Made by a program: the position numbers and the translations under genes. Positions 1 through 6,178 of a DNA stretch of 11,309 nt are shown piece after piece; position 1 is the first letter of the stretch, and each line of letters starts with the position of its first letter. Where the stretch lies: assembly GCA_009936895.1 (NCBI GenBank), contig JAACDS010000439.1, forward strand, positions 1 through 11,309, read 5' to 3'. The notes below the pieces were generated by a model. The model saw only the letters and a list, made by a program, of their open reading frames with translations, did not search any database and was not told where the DNA came from. This stretch comes from Pseudomonadota bacterium. Lineage in GTDB: Bacteria > Pseudomonadota > Gammaproteobacteria > Pseudomonadales > Azotimanducaceae.

Positions 1-2
1 AG

Positions 3-629
3 GCACTGTACGCGCAGTGGCAGGGGCCCATCGTTGAAGCAAATTTTCAGCAAACAAAGGATCTAACTCGCGCTGTTGGCGACGCAATGGATGTTTCCGG
101 TAGCCAGCTAAGACGCGAACAGTTAACCGCGTTGTTAAACGAAGACCTAGAGTTTTTACCCCGAGAACGAAAGGACTTAGAGGCTGTCGTTGCGTTTACC
201 GATGGTCTGCAATCCAAGGCGCTAGTCCCTGCTTTGAGGTTTCATTTTGCGGACGAGCTGCCTGTATTCGCCACGTCGCAAACCGCAAGGTCCCTAGATT
301 TAGATGAACTTTCGAACTTTCGTATCGCCGAATTACCCCTGCTGGCCAACCCAGACGCCACCGCGAAATCCATGACCGCTACCTTTGCTCTAAAAGATAA
401 CCCCTTGATTGAATTTTTTGCCCTGGGGTTGGACGCCTATCGTCTCGCCACTTGGACCCACTGGCTGAACGAAAATCGAGACGTGCTGGGGGAGCAGCAC
501 GCTCTTACCTTATCCTTGGCCAGCGGCACATTGACGCTGGGACGCCAGAGCGCAATCAAACGACGGCTGGCTATGGCCATTATCGACCGGCGCGGTAACG
601 TACGACCAACCACCGGCAACTCGCCTTGA
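3..629 (+). CDS. lpoA: LpoA C-terminal part (activator of PBP1A), 5' end outside window
   Basis: The frame is open from base 3 with no stop, so this is the last 208 residues of a larger protein whose start lies left of the window; an internal ATG at 87 is not the start. LpoA is an outer-membrane lipoprotein that reaches through the periplasm and stimulates the peptidoglycan synthase PBP1A. The visible part matches the C-terminal, periplasmic-binding-protein-like domain. Recognisable stretches are FLPRERKDLEAVV, then LVPALRFHFADELPVFATS, a segment near FRIAELPLL, and FFALGLDAYRLA, ending with the TLTLG strand that closes the fold. The lipoprotein signal and N-terminal TPR-like domain are not visible. 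The following genes yraN and dolP are its usual neighbours, which supports the call. The stop is TGA, 7 bases before yraN. Confidence 0.9.
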   Translation, partial: ALYAQWQGPIVEANFQQTKDLTRAVGDAMDVSGSQLRREQLTALLNEDLEFLPRERKDLEAVVAFTDGLQSKALVPALRFHFADELPVFATSQTARSLDLDELSNFRIAELPLLANPDATAKSMTATFALKDNPLIEFFALGLDAYRLATWTHWLNENRDVLGEQHALTLSLASGTLTLGRQSAIKRRLAMAIIDRRGNVRPTTGNSP

Positions 630-636
630 TACGTCC

Positions 637-990
637 ATGTCAGCCCATTGGAGCGAAGGACTGGCTGCAGTCTATCTGCAGTATCAGGGACTCACCTTGC
701 TCAGCAGAAACTATCGCTGTCGCCAAGGCGAGCTAGACCTCGTCATGCGAGACACTTCGGAATCGCCGCATGTCACGGTATTTGTCGAGGTTCGCTACCG
801 TAAAGGGACGAGCTACGGTCGACCGGAGGAAACCATCTTGGTCGCCAAGCAGAGAAAACTTATTTTGACAGCTGGGCACTATCTTCAAGCCCAAAACACC
901 CCGGAAGCGACGACACGATTTGACGTCGTAGCGGTTACCCAGCCAAACTACATTCCCCACATAACCTGGATCAAAGACGCATTCGCATGA
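637..990 (+). CDS. yraN: YraN/UPF0102 family endonuclease-like protein
   Basis: A 117-residue protein, the usual size for the UPF0102 (YraN) family, which has a restriction-endonuclease-like fold and no firmly established cellular role. Family hallmarks are visible: an N-terminal SEGLAAVYL helix, RNYRCRQGELDL (residues 24-35, with E32 and D34 where the fold keeps acidic residues), VFVEVRYRK (residues 48-56, with E51), AKQRKL (70-75) and RFDVVAV near the end. The ATG at 637 is chosen because the family begins only a few residues before the AE..A..YL helix. There is no clear Shine-Dalgarno, and the gene starts 7 bases after lpoA stops, so translation probably depends on upstream ribosomes. It ends inside the ATGA overlap with dolP. 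Confidence 0.92.
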   Translation: MSAHWSEGLAAVYLQYQGLTLLSRNYRCRQGELDLVMRDTSESPHVTVFVEVRYRKGTSYGRPEETILVAKQRKLILTAGHYLQAQNTPEATTRFDVVAVTQPNYIPHITWIKDAFA

Positions 991-1571
991 AACGTTACAA
1001 ACACTTACGCATCGGTCTTTACGGTCTTATCTCCGTCATCGTTTTCGCTGGTTGTACGAACAATCCACAAGAGAAGCGTACTCCGGGCGATCTGATCGAC
1101 GACAACGCCTTGGAGTTTGTTATAGAGCGCGAAATTAAGGCCTCTGATGAAGGCTTCAAGGGCGCGCACTTGGTCACTACAGTGTATGACGGTCTGGTAC
1201 TTTTGCTGGGCGAGGTTCCTTCTGCAGACCTGAAGGAAAAAGCAACCGAGGTCTCCGAATCACTGTACAAAGTCGATCCAGACAAAGTGCACAATTATTT
1301 AACGGTAGGCGGCCCGATCTCGTTACTGGCTCGCACCAATGATTCGGTTTTATCCGGCAAGGTGAAAACGCGCCTCTTGGCAGCGTCAGATGTTCCAGCG
1401 GGCAGGGTAAAAGTGGTGACAGAAAACGGGGTAGTCTACCTGCTGGGCAAAATCACACCCAGTGACGCCGACTTGGTCGTCGCGGAAACCCAGAAGACCT
1501 TTGGCGTCCAAAAAATTGTCAAGGTTTTTGATTATCTGCCAGAAACGTATGACGACGCTGCATTGGACTAG
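987..1571 (+). CDS. dolP: DolP/YraP-like BON-domain outer-membrane lipoprotein
   Basis: A 194-residue lipoprotein. The N-terminus has basic residues, a hydrophobic stretch and a lipobox ending FAGC, so Cys23 is the likely lipidated residue; Phe at -3 is slightly atypical. The mature part holds two BON domains, roughly residues 39-107 and 118-184, each with the core strand pattern (VYDGLVLLLGEV at 66-77 and TENGVVYLLGKI at 145-156). In Escherichia coli the double-BON lipoprotein DolP (YraP) sits in the outer membrane, binds anionic phospholipid and supports envelope integrity. Position after lpoA and yraN matches. The start overlaps the yraN stop at ATGA (987-990), which implies translational coupling. 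The usual intervening gene diaA is absent. It ends 18 bp from the convergent sspB stop. Confidence 0.9.
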   Translation: MKRYKHLRIGLYGLISVIVFAGCTNNPQEKRTPGDLIDDNALEFVIEREIKASDEGFKGAHLVTTVYDGLVLLLGEVPSADLKEKATEVSESLYKVDPDKVHNYLTVGGPISLLARTNDSVLSGKVKTRLLAASDVPAGRVKVVTENGVVYLLGKITPSDADLVVAETQKTFGVQKIVKVFDYLPETYDDAALD

Positions 1572-1589
1572 GTTGGGGAACTCGGTGAT

Positions 1590-2033
1590 CTAAACCAAGC
1601 GGAGCGTTGGTTTTGTGCCCGAAGAATCCGCGTCGCCTCGCGCGGGGGGCGCATCCGCTGATGTATCCGGGACTTGGGGACGCGACACACCGTCGGCCGA
1701 AAAGGCCACTTCGTCGGTCATCATGTCTTCATCGTCGAAGGCCAAACCTTGCCCAGAGTCTCGGCAGTAAATCGCACGAACGCTCTCTACGGGCAGGATC
1801 AATTCGATGCTGCGGCCTGAAAACCGTCCTTCGCACATAATGTATTCATTGCCCAAACTCAAATTTCTGACAGCTTGGGGGGAGATGTTCAGCACGATTT
1901 GTCCGTCGCGGACATGTTCTTGAGGAACGACCACGCCGTCTATCTCAGCATACACCAGAATATTGGGTACTTCTCCGCTATCGACGATCCAGTCGTACAG
2001 CGCTCGCAAAAGGTAAGGGCGGCGCGCTTTCAC
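1590..2033 (-). CDS. sspB: SspB, ClpXP protease specificity-enhancing factor
   Basis: A 147-residue adaptor that tethers ssrA-tagged peptides to the ClpXP protease. The N-terminal substrate-binding domain (about residues 1-108) begins with RRPYLLRALYDWIVD (4-18) and contains RDGQIVLNISPQAVRNL (42-58), both family signatures. A flexible acidic, Pro/Ala/Asp-rich linker follows. The last residues, PTLRLV (142-147), correspond to the C-terminal ClpX-binding motif (LRVVK in E. coli). The start is GTG at 2033, sharing four bases with the sspA stop (GTGA); no nearer ATG would keep the RRPYLLRA start. The two genes are therefore likely co-translated. The stop is TAG, facing dolP. Confidence 0.95.
   Translation of the reverse strand: MKARRPYLLRALYDWIVDSGEVPNILVYAEIDGVVVPQEHVRDGQIVLNISPQAVRNLSLGNEYIMCEGRFSGRSIELILPVESVRAIYCRDSGQGLAFDDEDMMTDEVAFSADGVSRPQVPDTSADAPPARGDADSSGTKPTLRLV
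1592..1616 (+). terminator. Weak candidate terminator of the lpoA-yraN-dolP operon
   Basis: Just after the dolP stop, AAACCAA (1592-1598) and TTGGTTT (1607-1613) form a 7-bp inverted repeat around an 8-base loop, followed by a short T run. The stem has only two G-C pairs, so it is weak. It lies within the last codons of the opposing sspB gene, so the repeat may also simply reflect coding sequence. No better candidate exists in the 18-bp convergent gap. Confidence 0.3.
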
Positions 2034-2662
2034 TCACGCATCTCCATTTCAGCTTCCGTCAAACTCGCGCGGAATGCATCGCGCTCAAACATGGATTGCA
2101 TGTACAGATGCAGAGCCTTCGTTGAACGCTCAGGCAGCGTAATATCCACTTCCTTCAATCGCCAGAGAATGGGCGCAACACAGCAATCGACTAGAGAGAG
2201 CTCTTCGTTCATAAAGAAAGGTTTTTCTGCGAATATCGGGGCGATAGCTATAATGCTTTCGCGAAGTTCTTTGCGCGCCTTACTCAAGACAGTTTCGCGG
2301 CCTTTGCCCAACATCAGCAAGTCCAATCGAGTGCTCCACTCTTTTTCTACTCGCGAGATCCACAGACGGGACAGTGCACGCTGCACTGGGTAAACAGGCA
2401 GCAAGGGCGGATGAGGAAAACGTTCATCCAAGTATTCTGTAATGACGTTCGCCTCGTAAAGGGCCAAATCCCGGTCTGCCAGTGTCGGCAGCGTGTTGTA
2501 GGGATTCAACTCGGCCAAATCTTCCGGTTCTTTGCCCGCAACGATATCAACGATATCAACGGTCACACCTTTTTCGGCCAGAACTAGACGGACGCGATGT
2601 GAATACTGGTCTCTCGGATCCGAAAATAGGGTCATTGCTGACCGCTTGGTAACAATACTCAT
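2030..2662 (-). CDS. sspA: SspA, stringent starvation protein A
   Basis: A 210-residue protein with a glutathione-S-transferase fold but a transcriptional role: in E. coli SspA binds RNA polymerase and promotes stationary-phase and acid-stress gene expression. The thioredoxin-like domain starts with RSAMTLFSDPRDQYSHRVRLVLAEKG (7-32); NPYNTLPTL (53-61) carries the cis-Pro loop. The surface PHP motif essential for SspA function is present at Pro83-His84-Pro85 within FPHPPLLPVYP. The all-alpha C-terminal domain follows. The ATG at 2662 gives the expected short leader before KRSAMTLF; the ribosome site is weak (AGAG about 8 bases upstream). It is 92 bp downstream of petC, separated by a repeat-rich gap, and overlaps sspB by four bases. 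Confidence 0.95.
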   Translation of the reverse strand: MSIVTKRSAMTLFSDPRDQYSHRVRLVLAEKGVTVDIVDIVAGKEPEDLAELNPYNTLPTLADRDLALYEANVITEYLDERFPHPPLLPVYPVQRALSRLWISRVEKEWSTRLDLLMLGKGRETVLSKARKELRESIIAIAPIFAEKPFFMNEELSLVDCCVAPILWRLKEVDITLPERSTKALHLYMQSMFERDAFRASLTEAEMEMRE

Positions 2663-2689
2663 CTGCGTTTATCTCTTATGGTGGGCGGG

Positions 2690-2753
2690 ATCGCTCGTTC
2701 GCGATGTCAAATGCGCATTTGGCCGCTATCAGCGGCCACATCTTCCCCTGTGG
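2690..2753. repeat. Four consecutive inverted repeats in the petC-sspA gap
   Basis: The gap between petC and sspA carries four perfect inverted repeats in a row: ATCGC/GCGAT (2690-2694 with 2701-2705), the 12-bp palindrome AAATGCGCATTT (2709-2720), TGGCCGCT/AGCGGCCA with a 3-base loop (2720-2727 with 2731-2738), and CCACA/TGTGG (2736-2740 with 2749-2753). The third is a strong GC-rich hairpin. None is followed by a T run on the minus strand, so a classic intrinsic terminator for petC is not supported. Stabilising, processing or protein-binding roles are possible. A TTGACA hexamer (2705-2710, minus) overlaps the repeats, but I see no -10 box at normal spacing. Confidence 0.6.
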
Positions 2754-2754
2754 A

Positions 2755-3474
2755 CTAGTGATCTATGTCTTTCCAATATTCACGATTCAGCAGGTACGTA
2801 AAGCTGCCGAAAATAATCAAAAAGAGCAGCACGAAGACGCCAGTACGCTGGCGCTCCAGCCGAGCTGGCTCGCTAACGTAGTACAGAAAGTTCGTCAGGT
2901 CATAAATCGCTGCATCGAACTCTTCTGGGTTCATTGCGCCCGTACCAGCCTCGACAACCAATTCATCGCAAACGCCGTCGGTGCAAACTTGTCGTTGGAC
3001 ACCCTGCAAATCCAGAAGCACGTTGGGCATACCGACGTTGGTAAACACCTTGTTGTTGACGCCCAAGGGACGGCTTTCATCAACATAGAACGTCTTCAAA
3101 TAATTGTAGACCCAGTGAGGCTCGCGCACTCGGGTCACCATGGTCAAATCGGGAGGCGCTGCGCCAAACCATGCCTTCGATTCCTCTTTCGGCATCGCTG
3201 TTGTCATCAGGTCGCCAATCTTTTGATCCGTGAAGACCAGGTTTTTCAGCGCGATATCGTGAGGAATGCCCAGGTCATCGGCGGTTCGCTGATAACGCTG
3301 AAACTGCAGGCCGTGGCAGCCCAAACAGTAGTTCGTATAGAGCTTGAAACCATGCTGAAGGCTCGGCAAATTGTGCAGATCCCCTTCAAAATCCTCCATC
3401 GGCCAATCGGAGCCACCGGCTGACCATGCGGCGACAGGCATCGCCAACAAAAGAGTAAGCAGTAATTTTTTCAT
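2755..3474 (-). CDS. petC: Ubiquinol-cytochrome c reductase, cytochrome c1 subunit
   Basis: Cytochrome c1 passes electrons from the Rieske protein to soluble or membrane cytochrome c. The 239-residue product has a cleavable Sec signal (MKKLLLTLLLAMPVAAWSA), a haem c attachment site CLGCH (50-54), the conserved APPDLTMVTRVRE region (106-118), FYVDESRPLGVNNKVF (129-144) and NVGMPNVL (146-153), where Met149 is the probable sixth haem ligand. Cys164 and Cys169 could form a disulfide (inference). One transmembrane anchor lies near residues 211-229, ending in a short cytoplasmic tail with EYWKDIDH. The ATG shares one base with the petB stop (TAATG), so the two genes are tightly coupled. The stop is TAG at 2757-2755. 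Length and layout are normal for proteobacteria. Confidence 0.97.
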   Translation of the reverse strand: MKKLLLTLLLAMPVAAWSAGGSDWPMEDFEGDLHNLPSLQHGFKLYTNYCLGCHGLQFQRYQRTADDLGIPHDIALKNLVFTDQKIGDLMTTAMPKEESKAWFGAAPPDLTMVTRVREPHWVYNYLKTFYVDESRPLGVNNKVFTNVGMPNVLLDLQGVQRQVCTDGVCDELVVEAGTGAMNPEEFDAAIYDLTNFLYYVSEPARLERQRTGVFVLLFLIIFGSFTYLLNREYWKDIDH

Positions 3475-4742
3475 TATCCCGTGACCCTCTCCGGTTCAGG
3501 CTGAGTTTTTTCTACCCGGGTGTACCAAGGCATCAGTATAAAGTAGGCAAAGTACAGGGCTGTGCAGACCTGGGCAGCAATAGTGCCGGCCTTCGAGGGA
3601 GCTTGAGTACCCAGATACCCCAGAATGAAGAAGCTAATGACAAAGATCATCAGCATGATGCGAGATATGGAACCCTTGTAACGCATAGACTTCACCGGGC
3701 TACGATCAAGCCAAGGCAGAGCCATGGGTATGACGATAGCGCCAATCATTACAACAAATCCCCAGAACTTCGCGGACAACCCGAAGAGCGGGAATGTTGC
3801 TGCACGCAACATCGCGTAAAACGGGGTGTAGTACCAAACCGGTGCGATGTGATCAGGCGTCTTCAGCGGATCTGCCATCTCAAAATTTGGCTTCTCTAGG
3901 AAGTAGCCGCCCATTTCTGGCGCGAAGAAAACGACCGCGCAAAAGATGAACAGGAACACCACCATTGCGTGAATGTCATGTACGGTATAATACGGGTGGA
4001 ACGGAATCCCGTCCTTGGGAATGCCGTTTTCATCTTTGTTTTTCTTGATCTCAATGCCGTCAGGGTTGTTAGAGCCTACATGGTGCAGTGCCACTAAGTG
4101 GACGAAGATCAAGACACACAGCACCAATGGCAGTGCTACCACGTGCAGAGCGAAAAAGCGATTCAGCGTCGTTTCGGACATCAGAAAATCGCCGCGGATC
4201 CACTCCATCAGATCTGGGCCAATATAGGGAATCGCGCCAAAAAGCGACACAATGACCTGAGCGCCCCAGTAGGACATGTTGCCCCAGGGAAGTAGGTATC
4301 CAAAAAAGCCTTCGGCCATCAGTGCAATAAAGATCGCCATGCCGATCAGCCAAAGCAGCTCCCGAGGGCCACGGTATGAGCCGTACCGCAGGGCACGGTA
4401 CATGTGAAGGTAGATCACTACGAAGAAGAAAGAGGCACCGGTTGAATGGAGGTATCGCATCAGCCAGCCGTACTCGACGTCTCGCATAATGTATTCAACC
4501 GAGGCAAATGCGCCGTCGCCACTGGGAACATAGTTCATCGTCAGCCAGATACCCGTTATCAGCTGATTGACCAATACGAACATGGCGAGAAAGCCAAAGT
4601 AGTACCAGAAATTGAAATTCTTTGGCGCGTAGTACTTCGACATGTGATATTCGAAGGTCTCTGTAGCCGGAAAACGCTTATCCAACCACTCCATGGCACC
4701 TGCAAGGCCTGACTTGGGGCCTTGTGCTTCGGTCTTATCCAT
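3474..4742 (-). CDS. petB: Ubiquinol-cytochrome c reductase, cytochrome b subunit
   Basis: The integral-membrane subunit of complex III, holding haems bL and bH and the quinol-oxidising (Qo) and quinone-reducing (Qi) sites. The product has 422 residues and about eight to nine hydrophobic helices. Probable haem ligands are His99 and His113 in helix B, and His200 and His215 in helix D; the latter spacing is 15, against 14 in mitochondrial cytochrome b. The Qo motif is PVWY (301-304), the variant I recall as usual in beta- and gammaproteobacteria in place of PEWY. GYLLPWGNMSYWGAQVI (148-164) is the conserved cd-loop region. It starts at ATG 4742 with AAGG about nine bases upstream. A 118-base gap separates it from petA, whereas it overlaps petC by one base. 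Confidence 0.98.
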   Translation of the reverse strand: MDKTEAQGPKSGLAGAMEWLDKRFPATETFEYHMSKYYAPKNFNFWYYFGFLAMFVLVNQLITGIWLTMNYVPSGDGAFASVEYIMRDVEYGWLMRYLHSTGASFFFVVIYLHMYRALRYGSYRGPRELLWLIGMAIFIALMAEGFFGYLLPWGNMSYWGAQVIVSLFGAIPYIGPDLMEWIRGDFLMSETTLNRFFALHVVALPLVLCVLIFVHLVALHHVGSNNPDGIEIKKNKDENGIPKDGIPFHPYYTVHDIHAMVVFLFIFCAVVFFAPEMGGYFLEKPNFEMADPLKTPDHIAPVWYYTPFYAMLRAATFPLFGLSAKFWGFVVMIGAIVIPMALPWLDRSPVKSMRYKGSISRIMLMIFVISFFILGYLGTQAPSKAGTIAAQVCTALYFAYFILMPWYTRVEKTQPEPERVTG

Positions 4743-4860
4743 TAAGCAACACCTTTTAACTTTACGAGTTTTTTTCTTTCAGACTATGAGTCTTTAAGAA
4801 TTAATTTTTGTCTTCTGTAGCCGTTATGTGGCAGACGTCACCGCCGAGCCTAAAACACCT
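4743..4860. other. A/T-rich petA-petB spacer
   Basis: This 118-base spacer inside the petABC operon is A/T-rich in its petB-proximal half. It holds a small inverted repeat, AGACT/AGTCT around ATG (4781-4793), which has no T run after it on the minus strand and is unlikely to terminate. It also supplies the petB ribosome site (AAGG in the last 15 bases). I see no small gene and no convincing promoter. Confidence 0.5.
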
Positions 4861-5472
4861 CTAGCCGATTACGATGACTGTATCGGACTCGAATTGATAA
4901 GGCGGGACTTCCAAGTTGTACGGTGCCGGGACACCTTCAACTACTCGGCCTGCCAAATCGAACTTGGAGCCATGACACGGGCAGAAAAAGCCGCCCTGGC
5001 CGGTCTCTTCAAAGTTTTCTGACTCAACGTACTTGGGGGAACACCCTAGATGGGTGCAAATGCCAACGTATACACCGAGCTCTGGTCGCTCCGAGCGCCA
5101 CGGGTTAACCGCAAACTCGGGCTGTTGGTCTGGGTTCGCAGAATCCGGATCGGCCAGTCCATTGGTATCCACTTCAAGCGAATCAATAACCGCCTGATCC
5201 CTGTAGACAACAAAGATTGGCTTACCGCGCCAAGCGACGATGGGGCTCAGCATTTCGCCTGGGGCCAGCTTAGACACATCAATTTTCACTGCCGCACCGG
5301 CTGCTTTTGCCTTGGCGCTAGGCGTCCAATATTTGATGAATGGCCACGCTGCGCCGACGGCGCCGACGGCTGCTACCGCTGAGGTAGCCTGAATCAAGAA
5401 ATAGCGGCGGCTGTTCGTTGCGCCCCCTTCACCTTCCCCATCCGGGGCATCTTTCACTGCGCCATCGCTCAC
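4861..5472 (-). CDS. petA: Ubiquinol-cytochrome c reductase, Rieske [2Fe-2S] subunit
   Basis: The Rieske protein takes the first electron from ubiquinol at the Qo site and passes it to cytochrome c1. In the 203-residue product the two cluster-binding loops are intact: CTHLGC (139-144, ligands Cys139 and His141) and CPCHG (164-168, ligands Cys164 and His167), with Cys144 and Cys166 available for the stabilising disulfide. A twin-arginine motif SRRYFL (21-26) precedes the membrane helix (about 27-48), as expected for Tat-dependent export as a signal anchor. The start is GTG at 5472, chosen because an AGGGAG ribosome site lies nine bases upstream and there is no ATG before the Tat motif. It is first in petABC, with a 316-base gap upstream. 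Confidence 0.97.
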   Translation of the reverse strand: MSDGAVKDAPDGEGEGGATNSRRYFLIQATSAVAAVGAVGAAWPFIKYWTPSAKAKAAGAAVKIDVSKLAPGEMLSPIVAWRGKPIFVVYRDQAVIDSLEVDTNGLADPDSANPDQQPEFAVNPWRSERPELGVYVGICTHLGCSPKYVESENFEETGQGGFFCPCHGSKFDLAGRVVEGVPAPYNLEVPPYQFESDTVIVIG

Positions 5473-5481
5473 GACGGTAAG

Positions 5482-5487
5482 CTCCCT
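5482..5487 (-). promoter_or_regulatory. Shine-Dalgarno that fixes the petA GTG start
   Basis: AGGGAG on the minus strand stands nine bases before the GTG at 5472. It supports a GTG start for the Rieske gene, for which no upstream ATG is available. Confidence 0.7.
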
Positions 5488-5686
5488 TGTCTAGTTAGTT
5501 TCCTAGCCTGAACAGATCAGCCGTCCGGCTATTGTCCTTGATAAAACACGCCGCCTTAACTGCCCGGTTGCGAAAACTCGCCCCAGACATCTCATTAACA
5601 GCGGCTCTCTGCTACCACCCTGCTGCATTTACAGCAGACCTGACTTGCTCGGATTTGACCCTCGAATGTCAATTTCTTTAGGCTTA

Positions 5687-5712
5687 GCCGTTCCCTCTCG
5701 AACGGCCTTTTT
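5687..5712 (+). terminator. Plus-strand terminator-like hairpin between rpsI and petA
   Basis: On the plus strand GCCGTT (5687-5692) pairs perfectly with AACGGC (5701-5706) around an 8-base loop and is followed by CTTTTT. The shape is that of a small intrinsic terminator, yet no plus-strand gene lies upstream. It might limit antisense transcription toward rpsI or be chance. The loop is also one arm of a competing stem with 5713-5720. Confidence 0.25.
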
Positions 5713-5788
5713 CGCGAGGGGGAAGACTACCACAGTTGTCATCCCTTCCCACAGCTGCCCAACAAAGGGTCGTGAAACCCCTCCAAGA

Positions 5789-6178
5789 TTATCGTTTGGA
5801 GAATTGTGGCCGCTTACGCGCTTTACGCAGACCAATTTTCTTACGCTCAACCGCTCTTGCATCCCGCGTCAGAAAACCTGCCTGACGCATCGGCTGACGG
5901 AAATTCTCGTCGTATTCCACCAACGCTCGCGCGATGCCGTGACGAATCGCGCCGGCTTGGCCAGAGCTTCCGCCACCGCGTACCGTGATTTTCAGATCTA
6001 ACTTGTCCGTTAGATCAACAGCCTCGAGCGGCTGCCTTACCACCATGCGCGACGTTTCGCGACCGAAGAATTCGTCCAGCGGGCGAGCGTTTACCATGAT
6101 GCGTCCGGTGCCATTCGCGATGAATACCCGTGCTGCAGCGGTCTTACGTCGACCCGTTCCGTAGTTGTAATCAGTCAT
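5789..6178 (-). CDS. rpsI: 30S ribosomal protein S9
   Basis: Ribosomal protein S9 of the small subunit, 129 residues (E. coli 130). The sequence is collinear with the family from NYGTGRRKTAAARVF (5-19) through GGGSSGQAGAIRHGIARAL (68-86) to the basic tail ending FSKR. That C-terminal SKR reaches the P-site and contacts the tRNA anticodon stem-loop. The ATG follows the rplM stop directly (TAG then ATG, no gap), with GGAG seven bases upstream inside the end of rplM, so the pair is one operon. Confidence 0.99.
   Translation of the reverse strand: MTDYNYGTGRRKTAAARVFIANGTGRIMVNARPLDEFFGRETSRMVVRQPLEAVDLTDKLDLKITVRGGGSSGQAGAIRHGIARALVEYDENFRQPMRQAGFLTRDARAVERKKIGLRKARKRPQFSKR

Larger units (their letters stand above)
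5473..5788. other. rpsI-petA intergenic region with several inverted repeats
   Basis: This 316-base gap should contain the end of the rplM-rpsI transcript and the petABC promoter. It holds CTGCTG/CAGCAG (5620-5625 with 5632-5637), TTGAC/GTCAA (5655-5659 with 5668-5672), GCCGTT/AACGGC (5687-5692 with 5701-5706) and the near-perfect CCCTCTCG/CGCGAGGG (5693-5700 with 5713-5720). None is followed by a T run on the minus strand. A TTGACA hexamer (minus, 5672-5667) lacks a matching -10 box, so I cannot place the petA promoter. A minus-strand frame running from inside rpsI to 5629 has no recognisable similarity and no good ribosome site, so I do not call it. Confidence 0.5.

Noticed and set aside
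87..629. lpoA treated as a complete 180-residue gene starting at 87.
   Set aside because: The frame is open to the left edge and LpoA family residues continue upstream of the ATG.
2541..2560. A tandem 9-base repeat in sspA (ACGATATCA twice) encoding VDIVDIV.
   Set aside because: The region has the same length as in E. coli SspA when aligned by eye, so it is not a clear insertion; likely codon coincidence.
2704..3423. A 239-codon plus-strand frame antisense to petC.
   Set aside because: It shadows the well-supported cytochrome c1 gene and has no recognisable domains.
5650..5680. A tRNA T-arm-like GGGTCAAATCC string on the minus strand.
   Set aside because: The flanking bases do not form a T stem, and no acceptor, D or anticodon arm is present.
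5629..5862. A 77-codon minus-strand frame overlapping the 3' end of rpsI and running into the gap, including a 37-codon part starting MTTVVVFPLAKK.
   Set aside because: It overlaps rpsI in another frame, lacks a properly spaced ribosome site and shows no recognisable family; most likely chance.
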